DNA from: Marinobacter alexandrii
GTDB lineage: Bacteria; Pseudomonadota; Gammaproteobacteria; Pseudomonadales; Oleiphilaceae
DNA: 64,000 nt
Direction: 5' to 3'
Assembly (NCBI RefSeq): GCF_005871205.1
Contig: NZ_SWKM01000016.1
Coordinates: forward strand, 1-64,000
Positions 47,954 through 57,300 of this stretch are shown here, one piece after another. Made by a program: the position numbers and the translations under genes. The notes beneath the pieces were generated by a model. It had not been told where the DNA came from. It made no database searches and worked only from the letters and a program-made list of their open reading frames with translations. Numbering within the stretch: the first letter of the stretch is position 1; every line of letters starts with the position of its first letter.

Positions 47954-48757
47954 ATGCGTAATCTGACCAAACTGATCTCCTTCCTGTCCGTGTTCCTGTT
48001 CTGGCACCACGCCCACGCGGCCAAGGCCCCTGAAAGTGAACTGAATGATCTGTATGGGGCATTGCTGCAAGACCATACCCGCGAAGGCCGGGACGACGGA
48101 CTGGCCGTGCGGCTGGTGGATTATCCGGCGCTCACCGGCGACGAGCGCTGGTCCCGTCTCATGACCCTGCTCGCAAGCTATCCCGAAGAAGAGCTCGATT
48201 CACTGAAGGCGCGCAAGGCATTTTACCTGAATGCCTACAACATCCTGGCCATGGATATGGTGTTGAGTAACTGGCCGTTGCGGAGCCTGAGATCGGTCGG
48301 TTCGCTTGTAAATCCGGTGTGGAAGCACGATGCCGGGGTGGTTGCCGGAGAGCCAGTGACTCTCAGTTATCTGGAGCATGATGTGCTCCGTGCCATGGGC
48401 GATCCAAGAGTTCACATGGCGATCAATTGTGCGTCTTTGAGCTGCCCGGATCTGCGCCACGAGCCGTATCAGGCGGCGGTGATCGATCAGCAGCTGGATG
48501 ACCAGGTGGTGCGCTTTTTGGATCAGAACTACAAAGGCATATTACTCGACTCTGAGGACCAGAGGGTGCGGCTGTCGTCCATTTTTGACTGGTTCGAAGA
48601 AGATTTCGAATCCGTGGGCGGGGTAGAGCAGTTTGTTAGGAACTATCGGCCTGGTCTCCCCGAGGCGTGGGAGATGGACGCAGACCTGCCCTATAACTGG
48701 GGCGTGAATGGTAAGCTCTCAGCGCATACGCTGCGGGCAATGCGAGACGAATTTTAA
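47954..48757 (+). CDS. Exported DUF547-domain protein
   Basis: The ATG at 47954 gives 267 residues with a signal peptide (LISFLSVFLFWHHAHA). A TTG 24 bases earlier would spoil it. DUF547 motifs are clear: KAFYLNAYNILAMDMVL, HMAINCASLSCPDLR and the C-terminal RPGLPEAWEM. The family is common in marine bacteria and its biochemical role is unknown. It is followed 15 bases later by the CYTH gene on the same strand. Confidence 0.87.
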   Translation: MRNLTKLISFLSVFLFWHHAHAAKAPESELNDLYGALLQDHTREGRDDGLAVRLVDYPALTGDERWSRLMTLLASYPEEELDSLKARKAFYLNAYNILAMDMVLSNWPLRSLRSVGSLVNPVWKHDAGVVAGEPVTLSYLEHDVLRAMGDPRVHMAINCASLSCPDLRHEPYQAAVIDQQLDDQVVRFLDQNYKGILLDSEDQRVRLSSIFDWFEEDFESVGGVEQFVRNYRPGLPEAWEMDADLPYNWGVNGKLSAHTLRAMRDEF

Positions 48758-48772
48758 ACAATTGGGAGCAGT

Positions 48773-49636
48773 ATGGCGGTTGAGCTGGAAATTAAACTGA
48801 CGCTCACAGAGGCAAGTCTTGCCCAGGCGACCAAGTGGTTGGCTAATCGGGCAAATGTCGTGCCGGCTGGCACGAAGAAACTCCGCAACTGCTACTACGA
48901 TACGCCCTTGGGGTCCTTGAATGAGCGTCGGATTGCTTTGCGGCTCCGGCAACAGGATGACCAGTTCATCCAGACCCTGAAAACCAAAGGCGAATTTTCC
49001 GGTGGGGCTCACCGCCGTAATGAGTGGGAGTGGACTCTGCCAGGTGCAGCACTCGATATTTCGCTGTTGGCAGATACGCCGTTGGCTGGCGATGAGGCGC
49101 TGGAGCATCTTCAGCCTGTCTTCGAAACTAATTTTGAACGCCAGATCTTCATGCTTCACCGTGATGGCGCGGAAATCGAAGTGGCGGTCGACCATGGCTC
49201 AATTTTGGCCGGCGATAAAATACGTCCACTGTACGAAGTGGAGTTTGAGCTCAAATCAGGGGAGCCGGAGGTATTGTTGCGAAGCGCTCTGGAGTTGGCC
49301 GAACAAGTGCCGGTATTCCTGAATCTGGTCAGTAAGGCGGAGCAGGGTTATTTGCTGGCGGGCCAATACCTGCCCGAAGTTGCCGTTGCCAAAAACGATG
49401 GCAGTCCTGTGTCGGTTACCGGCTTCCTTGAAGGCCTGAGCGTGGCCTGGATGCGAGGCATCGTCTATCCGGTCTCGCGGGTTGACCTCTCTGAAGTATC
49501 CAGCAGGGCGGCGGAGGCAGGGCTTTCTGATCAGCTCAATGAGATGCTCAGTGATCTTGACGCTGGCACTCACGTTCCTGAACTGGCGGCAAAAGGCAGT
49601 CTGGGATCGCTTCAGATCCGACTGGCGACTGCCTGA
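48773..49636 (+). CDS. CYTH-domain protein, probable inorganic triphosphatase
   Basis: The protein is 287 residues. The N-terminal CYTH tunnel domain (about 1-195) has the metal-binding ELEIK signature at residues 4-8 and later charged strands (ERQIFMLHRDGAEIEVAVDHG; YEVEFELKSGE). Escherichia coli YgiF, its closest named relative, has a CHAD domain after CYTH and lies next to glnE. Here the tail (about 195-287) is too short for a full CHAD domain. The gene is near glnE again, but a potassium channel gene intervenes. Confidence 0.85.
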   Translation: MAVELEIKLTLTEASLAQATKWLANRANVVPAGTKKLRNCYYDTPLGSLNERRIALRLRQQDDQFIQTLKTKGEFSGGAHRRNEWEWTLPGAALDISLLADTPLAGDEALEHLQPVFETNFERQIFMLHRDGAEIEVAVDHGSILAGDKIRPLYEVEFELKSGEPEVLLRSALELAEQVPVFLNLVSKAEQGYLLAGQYLPEVAVAKNDGSPVSVTGFLEGLSVAWMRGIVYPVSRVDLSEVSSRAAEAGLSDQLNEMLSDLDAGTHVPELAAKGSLGSLQIRLATA

Positions 49637-49651
49637 TCAAATTCAGGCCGG

Positions 49652-50800
49652 TTAACTGGCAGAGGCTTTGTCGGCGCCCGCCTTGTGCCACTGGGCAATG
49701 AACGCCCTATACCGCTCCAGGGCTTCCTGAACCAGTTCAACGCTTGGTGTGTTTGCGGATTTAACCAGTACAATCAAACCCTTCCCCTCAATTTCTTCCG
49801 TAGTCGGCGGGTGACAGATCACCTCGTCATCCTCGTCGATATACGCCAGTGCGGTGCCAATTCCGTGCCTGACCAGGGCGCTGACAATGTCGGCCCAGTT
49901 CAGGTCATCCAGCTTCAAGTCGTACCTGTGGGGGTGATCACGCTCATAATTGAACATGTCCTCCAGGACCTTCTCGGAACCAGGTGCAACCACGGAGCGC
50001 ACCATGATCTCGGGGTAGGTCCGCACTGGCCGGAGGATGGTTCGAATGCCAAGCGCTTTGAACCGCGCGCGGTTGTCGTCACTGACACTCTCCACCGTGG
50101 TCAGGGTTCCGAGGTTGAGCTCACTGAGTCGATGGGCGATGTCGAACGTCAGGCTGTCGGAGTAGGGGTCGGCCTCATCTGCGGCGAGCACAATGATGTG
50201 TCGGGCGCTGCCGGCATGGACGGCCTTCAGCGCCTCTGGATCGAAACCTGAGCCGTGGTAGTGAACCACGCCGACATCGGACAGTTCCGTGGGCAGCCCG
50301 TTGGGAAACTCCCGTGTTAGCAGCATGATCGGAATCGTCTCATAGCCTGGGACCGAGCGGACCTGCGAGGCAAATCGCATGAAATACTGCGCGCCCCCGT
50401 TCCGGGGCGTATTGATGATGACGATGTGGTCGTTCATGTTATAGATCCATCTTCCGGTAAGAATGCGTTCGCGACGATAGAAGCGGTACTCGATAAAGTC
50501 ACTGATAATGAGGGTCAACAGGGTGATTGCCCCAACGAACATGATGGCAATGGTGCTGAGCCGGCCGATCGTTGTTTTTGGAGCAAAATCGCCGTAACCG
50601 ACGGTCGAGACCGTGGTCATGGTGATCCAGACGGATTCGAAGAAGCTCAGGTCCTCGACACTCCAGATGACCAGCACCTGAAAGCACAAGAGACTTGCCA
50701 GGATCAGGAACAGGCGTTTCATCCGCCTCCGGATAAGGCCGCCCATTGGGAGGTGGGTCTGTTGGTGTTCCGGGTTCAGCGGGCGGCGGTATCTCTGCAT
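49652..50800 (-). CDS. Two-TM potassium channel with C-terminal RCK/TrkA-N region
   Basis: The protein is 382 residues from the first ATG. ATGs at 50746 and 50722 are also possible starts. TM1 (about 29-48), a pore loop with selectivity filter TVGYGD (66-71) and TM2 (about 81-102) are followed by a regulatory TrkA-N-like domain from about 124. The expected GxGxxG nucleotide loop reads NTPRNGG, so ligand binding may differ. It is convergent with the CYTH gene and divergent from glnE. Confidence 0.88.
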   Translation of the reverse strand: MQRYRRPLNPEHQQTHLPMGGLIRRRMKRLFLILASLLCFQVLVIWSVEDLSFFESVWITMTTVSTVGYGDFAPKTTIGRLSTIAIMFVGAITLLTLIISDFIEYRFYRRERILTGRWIYNMNDHIVIINTPRNGGAQYFMRFASQVRSVPGYETIPIMLLTREFPNGLPTELSDVGVVHYHGSGFDPEALKAVHAGSARHIIVLAADEADPYSDSLTFDIAHRLSELNLGTLTTVESVSDDNRARFKALGIRTILRPVRTYPEIMVRSVVAPGSEKVLEDMFNYERDHPHRYDLKLDDLNWADIVSALVRHGIGTALAYIDEDDEVICHPPTTEEIEGKGLIVLVKSANTPSVELVQEALERYRAFIAQWHKAGADKASAS

Positions 50801-50880
50801 CCGTCGGTTCGGCCTGTTCAGTCGCAGTTGAGTTCGTTATACAGTACCGGAAATATAACAGAGAGACAGGGGTTTGCATT

Positions 50881-53784
50881 ATGTCTGAGCCGTGGAGCTC
50901 CCTTCCAACACTCTTAGCTGACGACGTTGCCTCGTGCTGGGGATCGGTGTTTCCTGATGGTGTGCCGAGCTGGCTGACTGGCAAGGCGGGGCGGTCGGAA
51001 GAAACGGCAGCCGGGGCCGTGGCGCGGAGCCTTTTCGTGCGTCAGGTGCTGGAACGGTATCCCGAGCACGTCCAGATCATGGTGCAAGCACATCCTCTGA
51101 CAGAACCGACAACCCCTGAGTTCCTTTCGCAGCGCTGGCAGGATTACCTGGGCCCCGTGACTGATGAGTCGTCCCTGCATTCGGCCCTGCGCAAGTTCCG
51201 CCGGGAGGTTCAGTTCCGGATTATCTGGCGCGATTTGCTGCGCTGGGCTGACCTGGCTGAAACCGTGGCGGCAACCAGTGCCTTTGCCGATACCTGTATT
51301 GAGGGCGCGTTGCACTGGCTTTACGAGGATGCCTGTGAGCAATCTGGTACGCCCTATGGGCCGGACCCGGTGACCGGCGAGGATGCGCCCCAGAAAATGG
51401 TGGTGTTGGGCATGGGCAAGCTCGGCGGCCGCGAACTGAATGTGTCCTCGGATATCGACTTGATCTTTGCCTTTCCGGAAAAGGGTGAGACCCGGGGTGG
51501 CCGCCGTTCCGTTGACAACCAGACGTTTTTCATCCGTCTTGGCCAGCGCCTGATTCAGGCGCTGGACCAGATCACCTCCGACGGTTTTGTCTTCCGTGTG
51601 GATATGCGGCTTCGGCCTTATGGCCAGAGTGGCGCGCTGGCCCTGAGCTTTGCCGCACTGGAAGCCTATTACCAGGATCAGGGCCGGGACTGGGAGCGCT
51701 ACGCCATGGTGAAAGCCCGCGTGGTTGCCGGTGATCAGGCAGCGGGCAAGGTGTTGATGGAGAGTCTGCGCCCGTTCGTGTACCGCAAGTACATCGACTT
51801 CAGTGCGTTCGAATCGCTGCGAAGCATGAAGGCAATGATTGGCCGGGAGGTTCGTCGCAAGGGGCTGGAAAACAACATCAAGCTCGGCAGCGGTGGCATT
51901 CGGGAGATCGAATTCGTGGTCCAGGCGTTCCAGCTGATTCGTGGTGGTCGTGACCGTGAACTCCAGCAGCGTGAATTGCTGGTTATCCTCAAGGAGCTTG
52001 AGGAACTTGAGCTGCTGCCTCCCAAAGTCGTCAAGGAGCTGAGGGAGGCGTATGTCTTCCTGCGTAATCTCGAGCATGCGCTGCAGGGAATGGCCGACAA
52101 GCAAACCCAGTTGCTGCCCGAGGACGAGCTGAACAAAGCGCGGGTCGCGCTGATTATGGGCTTCGACGAGTGGCCGAGCTGTGAATCGGCATTGGAAGCC
52201 CATCGCCAGCGCGTTGCCACCCATTTTGCCAACATCATTGCCACCGAAGACGACGATGAGGAAGGTTCGGGTGCTTTGGAGGAGGGCTGGCAGGAGCTCT
52301 GGTTGGCCGAGCTGGATGACGAGGCCTCGGTCCGCTGGCTGGCCGACCACGGCTACGAAGACGCGGCCGGTAGCTATGCGCTGCTCCGTGAGTTGCGCGA
52401 GAACCGGACGGTTCAGACCCTCCAGACCCAGGGGCGCAGGCGACTGAACCAGTTCATGCCGATGTTGCTCGACGCCTTGACCCAGGTCGACAATCCCTCC
52501 GAAACCCTGTCCCGCGTGCTGCAGCTGGTGGAAGCCATACTTCGGCGAACCGCCTACATGGTGCTGCTGCTGGAAAATCCCGGGGCCTGTACGCAACTGG
52601 TCAGTCTCTGCAGTGAAAGTCCCTGGATCGCTCAACAGCTGGCGGAAACACCGTTGTTGCTGGACGAGCTGCTGAATGCCGAGAGTCTTTACCATCCGCC
52701 GGCCAAAGCCGAGCTGCAGGATGATTTGCGGCAACAGATGTTGAGGATTCCGTTTGAGGATCTGGAAGAGCAGATGGAGTCCCTGCGTCATTTCAAGAAG
52801 GCGCACCTGTTGCGTCTGGCGGCATCGGAGCTGAAGGGCACGCTGCCTTTGATGAAGGTCAGCGATTATCTGACCTGGCTGGCGGAAGTGGTGCTGGATC
52901 ATGTGGTGGACGTGGCTTTCTCCAACCTGGTGAGCCGGCACGGTTACCCGAAGCGGGCTGATGGCTCGGTGTGCGAGACCGACTTCGCCATCATCGGGTA
53001 CGGCAAGCTTGGCGGCATTGAGCTTGGTTACACCTCGGATCTTGACCTGGTGTTTGTTCACGGGGCCGATCCCGAGCTCGCAACCGATGGCGAAAAATCG
53101 ATTGATAATGCGGTTTTCTATACCCGGTTGGGTCAGCGCATCGTTCATATCCTGAACACCCAGACGCCTTCGGGCCTGCTGTATGAAGTGGATATGCGGT
53201 TGCGGCCTTCGGGTAATTCGGGCCTCCTGGTGAGCACGTTGCAAGCGTTCGAGAAGTACCAGTGCAGCGAAGCCTGGACCTGGGAACATCAGGCCCTGGC
53301 CCGAGCCCGCGGGGTAGCGGGTTGCCGGGAAACACTGGAGGCGTTCGAATCGATTAGGCACGATGTCCTGTGCCAGCCTCGAGACCGGGAAAAGCTCCGG
53401 CAGGAAGTGGTCGATATGCGGGAGAAAATGCGCGCCAGTCTGGGCACGCCGGAGTCCCGTCAGCAGGACGTGTTTCATATCAAGCACGACACCGGCGGCA
53501 TCGTCGATATCGAGTTTCTGGTGCAGTACCTGATGCTGGCCAATTGCGCCGACCACCCGGAATTGACCCAGTGGTCCGACAATATTCGCCAGATGGAGGC
53601 GTTGGGGCAGGTTGGGGTGATGTCGGTGGCGGATACTGAGAAGCTGCGTGATGTCTTTATTGCCTTGCGTTCGACCATTCATCGGCGGGCGCTGCAGAAC
53701 CTGAACAGTGAGGTGGAAGCAGGCCTCTTCCCCGATGAGCGTGATTACGTCCGCGGACTTTGGCAGGATATCATGATTGATTAG
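50881..53784 (+). CDS. glnE: Bifunctional glutamine synthetase adenylyltransferase/deadenylylase
   Basis: The ATG at 50881 (MSEPWSSLPTLLADDV) gives 967 residues, close to the family's usual 945. Two nucleotidyltransferase domains each show GKLGG and a DxD pair: GKLGGRELNVSSDIDLIF (near 178-195, deadenylylase) and GKLGGIELGYTSDLDLVF (near 706-725, adenylylase). GlnE modifies the GlnA tyrosine under PII control. The frame is open 135 bases upstream without similarity. Confidence 0.98.
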   Translation: MSEPWSSLPTLLADDVASCWGSVFPDGVPSWLTGKAGRSEETAAGAVARSLFVRQVLERYPEHVQIMVQAHPLTEPTTPEFLSQRWQDYLGPVTDESSLHSALRKFRREVQFRIIWRDLLRWADLAETVAATSAFADTCIEGALHWLYEDACEQSGTPYGPDPVTGEDAPQKMVVLGMGKLGGRELNVSSDIDLIFAFPEKGETRGGRRSVDNQTFFIRLGQRLIQALDQITSDGFVFRVDMRLRPYGQSGALALSFAALEAYYQDQGRDWERYAMVKARVVAGDQAAGKVLMESLRPFVYRKYIDFSAFESLRSMKAMIGREVRRKGLENNIKLGSGGIREIEFVVQAFQLIRGGRDRELQQRELLVILKELEELELLPPKVVKELREAYVFLRNLEHALQGMADKQTQLLPEDELNKARVALIMGFDEWPSCESALEAHRQRVATHFANIIATEDDDEEGSGALEEGWQELWLAELDDEASVRWLADHGYEDAAGSYALLRELRENRTVQTLQTQGRRRLNQFMPMLLDALTQVDNPSETLSRVLQLVEAILRRTAYMVLLLENPGACTQLVSLCSESPWIAQQLAETPLLLDELLNAESLYHPPAKAELQDDLRQQMLRIPFEDLEEQMESLRHFKKAHLLRLAASELKGTLPLMKVSDYLTWLAEVVLDHVVDVAFSNLVSRHGYPKRADGSVCETDFAIIGYGKLGGIELGYTSDLDLVFVHGADPELATDGEKSIDNAVFYTRLGQRIVHILNTQTPSGLLYEVDMRLRPSGNSGLLVSTLQAFEKYQCSEAWTWEHQALARARGVAGCRETLEAFESIRHDVLCQPRDREKLRQEVVDMREKMRASLGTPESRQQDVFHIKHDTGGIVDIEFLVQYLMLANCADHPELTQWSDNIRQMEALGQVGVMSVADTEKLRDVFIALRSTIHRRALQNLNSEVEAGLFPDERDYVRGLWQDIMID

Positions 53785-53814
53785 CTTGCTAAGTTTTCTT
53801 CCTGCGAAGTTTCC

Positions 53815-53823
53815 TGCTAGAAT
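53815..53823 (+). promoter_or_regulatory. Extended -10 promoter of ilvE
   Basis: TGCTAGAAT fits an extended -10 element (TGnTATAAT), about 40 bases before the ilvE ATG. The -35 region is poor, as is usual for this class. Confidence 0.45.
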
Positions 53824-53863
53824 GCGAGCTCCCCGAAAACCGCTTTTTTAGGAGCAACGAAGA

Positions 53864-54790
53864 ATGTCGATGGCTGATCGCGATGGCCACATCTGGCTGG
53901 ATGGCGAAATGGTTCCCTGGCGGGAAGCCAAAACTCACGTGCTGACCCACACCCTGCATTACGGTCTGGGCTGTTTTGAGGGCGTGCGAGCCTACAACAC
54001 CGCCAACGGTCCGGCTATTTTTCGCCTGAAAGAGCATACCGATCGGCTGTTCCGCTCCGCACACATCCTCAACATGAAGATGCCGTTCAGCAAAGAAGAG
54101 CTGAACGAAGCGCAGTGCGCGGCCGTACGTGAAAACAACCTGGACGAAGCCTACCTGCGCCCCATGGTGTTCCTGGGTTCCGAAGGCATGGGCCTGCGCG
54201 CCGATAACCTTAAGGTTCATGTGATGGTCGCCGCCTGGAGCTGGCCTTCCTACATGTCGCCGGAAGCCAAGGAAATGGGCATTAAGGTGCGGACGTCTTC
54301 CTACACCCGTCACCACGTCAACATCACCATGTGTAAGGCGAAGGCGAACGGCAATTACATCAACTCCATGCTGGCGCTGAATGAAGCCATCGCCAGTGGT
54401 TGTGAGGAAGCGTTGCTGCTGGATAACGAAGGTTATGTGGCGGAAGGTTCGGGTGAGAACATCTTCATTCTTCGAGACGGTGTACTGCATACGCCTGAAC
54501 TCACCTCCTGTCTGGAAGGTATTACTCGCCAGACCATCCTGGATTTCGCCAGCGAGCTGAATATTCCGGTGAAAGAGCGCCGCATCACCCGTGATGAAGT
54601 GTACATTGCCGATGAAGCCTTCTTCACCGGCACCGCGGCCGAAGTTCTGCCGATCCGCGAACTGGACGGCCGTGCTATTGGTGCTGGCAAGCGTGGCCCG
54701 GTAACCGAGAAGTTGCAGGCCATGTACTTTGATGCGGTGAAGGGCAAGCTCGAATCCCACAGCAGCTGGTTGACCCACGTTAAGGGCTGA
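53864..54790 (+). CDS. ilvE: Branched-chain amino acid aminotransferase
   Basis: The 308-residue fold-type IV PLP enzyme starts DRDGHIWLDGEMVPWREAKTHVLTH and has LHYGLGCFEGVRAY and the PLP lysine in MCKAKANGNYINSML. The PLP-contacting segment CEEALLLDNEGYVAEGSGENIF is intact. It makes valine, leucine and isoleucine from their keto acids and glutamate. AGGAGC precedes the ATG. A terminator follows. Confidence 0.96.
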   Translation: MSMADRDGHIWLDGEMVPWREAKTHVLTHTLHYGLGCFEGVRAYNTANGPAIFRLKEHTDRLFRSAHILNMKMPFSKEELNEAQCAAVRENNLDEAYLRPMVFLGSEGMGLRADNLKVHVMVAAWSWPSYMSPEAKEMGIKVRTSSYTRHHVNITMCKAKANGNYINSMLALNEAIASGCEEALLLDNEGYVAEGSGENIFILRDGVLHTPELTSCLEGITRQTILDFASELNIPVKERRITRDEVYIADEAFFTGTAAEVLPIRELDGRAIGAGKRGPVTEKLQAMYFDAVKGKLESHSSWLTHVKG

Positions 54791-54807
54791 TCGGCGAAGG
54801 ATTAGCC

Positions 54808-54850
54808 AGGCCGCTTTCTGTGTTGCAGCAGTCAGGCGGCCTTGTTGTTT
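54808..54850 (+). terminator. Terminator of ilvE
   Basis: AGGCCGC / GCGGCCT arms around a 21-base loop are followed by TTGTTGTTT. Confidence 0.6.
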
Positions 54851-54878
54851 AAATTCACACTATTTTCAGGAACAGCAA

Positions 54879-55283
54879 ATGGCAGACGTCATTAAAGTCC
54901 CCGTCTCCTTCGGCGAGGTTCTCGACAAAATCACCATCCTCGAAATCAAGTCTGAGCGCATCAAGGATGAGGCCAAACTCAAGAACGTTCGTCTGGAGCT
55001 GGACGAGCTCAGTGCCACCTGGGACGAAGCCGTTACCGATCAGAGCGCAATCGCCGACCTGAGAAAGCAGCTCAAGGCTGTGAACGAGGAACTGTGGGTC
55101 ATTGAGGACGATATCCGGGATCAGGAAGCCGCGCAGAATTTTGGTGACCGCTTCATTGAGCTTGCCCGAGCAGTATACGTGACCAACGACAAGCGCGCGG
55201 CCATCAAGAAAGACGTGAACCTGGCCCTGGGTTCACGTTTCGTGGAAGAAAAATCCTATCAGGATTACACCGCTCGTAAGTGA
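54879..55283 (+). CDS. DUF6165-family protein
   Basis: The 134-residue soluble protein is highly charged and largely alpha-helical (ADVIKVPVSFGEVLDKITILEIKSERI). It matches my recollection of the DUF6165 family, which is often encoded next to LPS core glycosyltransferases. The function is unknown. It lies between ilvE and the LPS block and ends in two hairpins, the second a terminator. Confidence 0.75.
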   Translation: MADVIKVPVSFGEVLDKITILEIKSERIKDEAKLKNVRLELDELSATWDEAVTDQSAIADLRKQLKAVNEELWVIEDDIRDQEAAQNFGDRFIELARAVYVTNDKRAAIKKDVNLALGSRFVEEKSYQDYTARK

Positions 55284-55318
55284 CTTTTCAGTGACTCTCA
55301 AACGATGACTCGCTGAGG

Positions 55319-55346
55319 GTCCGGATTCACCTGGTGTAATCCGGAC
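55319..55346 (+). other. Hairpin downstream of the DUF6165 gene
   Basis: GTCCGGATT and AATCCGGAC arms, extended by CACC/GGTG with a bulge, form a long stem without a T run, directly before the bidirectional terminator. Confidence 0.6.
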
Positions 55347-55349
55347 ATC

Positions 55350-55389
55350 AAAAACGGCGTTGGATCAGCTTAGGTCCGACGCCGTTTTT
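55350..55389. terminator. Bidirectional terminator overlapping the glycosyltransferase stop
   Basis: AAAAACGGCGT (55350-55360) and ACGCCGTTTTT (55379-55389) form a stem with T runs on both strands. The stop codon of the minus-strand glycosyltransferase lies in the loop, so its terminator begins within its last codons. Confidence 0.8.
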
Positions 55390-56429
55390 GGTTGTGCTGC
55401 ACGCTGGCTTTCCACCCACTTATCCAGCATGTCGCTGGCATCCTGCACCGTCACCAGTTCCATCGCGCCTTCAAACTCCGCTTTCGCGCCCCATCGAGAC
55501 TGATCCACGGATTTGCCAGTGAACTGTTCCAGCGCTTCCGGATAGCGGTTCACGCACCACTCCAGTGAGTTGTAAGGGCCTGAGCGGTAGGGGTTGCTGG
55601 CGGCGTAGATACCTAGCACGTCCGTGCCCACGGCACTTGCTATGTGGGCGGGGCCGGTGTCTGGCGCCACCACCAGATCAGCGTGGGTCATCAGGGCTGC
55701 CAGCTGCTTTAGCGTATCCTTGCCACAGATGTTGTGTGCCTTTTCCTTCATCGCGGCCTCAATGGCGTCGCAGTACTCCGCCTCGAACGGCGCCGGGCTG
55801 CCGACCAGAATCACCTTCATGCCATACTCGCGGATGGCATGATCCGCCAGTTGTGCGTAGCGCTCCGCCGGCCAGTTTCTCAGGGTGTGGCTGGCGCACG
55901 GGCTGATCACCAGATTTTGGCGGTCGGCTGCCAGCTGCTGATAGGCAAATTCGTGGTCGCCCTCGCTGAGCGGAATGTTCCATTGAGGTGCTGCTGGTGT
56001 AAGGCCGAGCGGCTCCAGGAAGCTGGCCAGGCAGTCACGAACGTGCTGATGTGGGGTCGGCGCGATCCGCTTGTTGATGAACAGGCTGTGCAGGTCTTTG
56101 CTGCGGGCCTTGTCGTAGCCGACTTTTACCTTGGCTGGAATGCAGGCCGCCGCAAGGTTGGCTCGAAGTGCTACCTGCATGTGCAGCAGGGCATCAAAAC
56201 TTCGGCCGCTCATCTGTATGCGTAGATCAGCATAGCCCTTACGGCCGGCTTTCTTGTCAAAAACAATAAACTCCACGCCCGGCAAGTCTCCGATCAGTTT
56301 GGCCTCAATCTTGCCAATCACCCAGGTGATTTTCACGCCCGGCAGTTGTTCCTGAAGGCTCAGGACAACCGGGATGACGTGGGTGACGTCGCCTATGGCG
56401 GAGAGACGGAGTATGCAGATGGAGTTCAT
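55365..56429 (-). CDS. Glycosyltransferase family 9 (heptosyltransferase-like)
   Basis: The ATG at 56429 (MNSICILRLSAIGDVTHVIPV) gives 354 residues and the typical N-terminal LRLSAIGD of LPS heptosyltransferases. The frame continues 75 bases upstream without similarity. The C-terminal Rossmann half carries ADLVVAPDTGPAHIASAVG, the nucleotide-sugar site. It probably adds heptose to the inner core. WaaC/WaaF/WaaQ cannot be separated by eye. It is divergent from kdkA. Confidence 0.87.
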   Translation of the reverse strand: MNSICILRLSAIGDVTHVIPVVLSLQEQLPGVKITWVIGKIEAKLIGDLPGVEFIVFDKKAGRKGYADLRIQMSGRSFDALLHMQVALRANLAAACIPAKVKVGYDKARSKDLHSLFINKRIAPTPHQHVRDCLASFLEPLGLTPAAPQWNIPLSEGDHEFAYQQLAADRQNLVISPCASHTLRNWPAERYAQLADHAIREYGMKVILVGSPAPFEAEYCDAIEAAMKEKAHNICGKDTLKQLAALMTHADLVVAPDTGPAHIASAVGTDVLGIYAASNPYRSGPYNSLEWCVNRYPEALEQFTGKSVDQSRWGAKAEFEGAMELVTVQDASDMLDKWVESQRAAQPKTASDLS

Positions 56430-56583
56430 TGAGGAAAATCCGTTGTGTGTTCCAGAACCGGTGTGTGGAGGTTCACGGTCAATCATTGGTAAACTGAGCG
56501 CCATTCTATATCACTCGCCGGCATACGTCCCAAGATAGGCGATGCCAGTGTGGTGGCTGTTAAATTCTGGTGTTCGGGGAATC

Positions 56584-57300
56584 ATGGTCGAATCTGAAAT
56601 CAATGAGCGGGTTAATGGTTCCGCTTTGCTTATACGCCCGGATTATCGTGAATTGGTTACCACCGACTGGTTCAATCCTGATCACTGGAAAGAAAAGGCC
56701 ACGCCGGTCAGCAGTGGTGGACGCGGGGGAGCCTGGTTTCTCAATGCGAACGGCGCCCATTTGGTGTTGCGTGAGTATCGACGGGGAGGCCTCATAGCGA
56801 AGCTATCCCAGAAGCTGTACATCTATACTCGCGAGCGTGACGTTCGTTCTTTCTCGGAGTTCAGGTTGTTGAACCGCTTGAAGGCGATGGGGTTACCGGT
56901 ACCCGGAGCGGTGGCGGCCTGGTTTCGAAAGGTATCCCCCATACATTATCGGGCCGCAATTATCATTGAGCGACTTGATGATACTGCGCCGCTGGCAGAC
57001 CTGGTTCCCGATCTGAATGATGCAGACTGGTATCGCTTGGGCCAGACAATTCGGCGCTTCCACGATTCCGGTGTTCGCCACGCCGACCTGAACTGCTTCA
57101 ACGTTCTGGTGAGAGATCAAACGTTTTACCTGATCGACTTCGACAAAGGCAGAATTATGCGCCCAGGGACCTCTTCCAGTTGGAAACAGGCTAACCTGCA
57201 ACGATTTGCCAGATCTTTGAAAAAGGTGGCGGGTGACGCCGTGCATCAGGAGGTTTGGAATTCTTTTATAAATGGATACGACGGGAGTCATTCCGCTTGA
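56584..57300 (+). CDS. kdkA: 3-deoxy-D-manno-octulosonic acid (Kdo) kinase
   Basis: The ATG at 56584 with GGGGAA upstream gives 238 residues. A start at 56542 is possible. The protein-kinase-like fold shows the catalytic loop RHADLNCFNVLV (His166, Asp168) and the metal site LIDFDKGR (184-190), diagnostic for KdkA of the Kdo/WaaP family. KdkA phosphorylates the inner-core Kdo of LPS and is typical of organisms with a single phosphorylated Kdo. It overlaps the next gene by TTGA. Confidence 0.88.
   Translation: MVESEINERVNGSALLIRPDYRELVTTDWFNPDHWKEKATPVSSGGRGGAWFLNANGAHLVLREYRRGGLIAKLSQKLYIYTRERDVRSFSEFRLLNRLKAMGLPVPGAVAAWFRKVSPIHYRAAIIIERLDDTAPLADLVPDLNDADWYRLGQTIRRFHDSGVRHADLNCFNVLVRDQTFYLIDFDKGRIMRPGTSSSWKQANLQRFARSLKKVAGDAVHQEVWNSFINGYDGSHSA

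Noticed and set aside
50914..53682. 922-codon open frame on the minus strand across glnE
   Set aside because: It mirrors the codon bias of glnE, shows no recognisable domain, and glnE is unmistakable on the plus strand.
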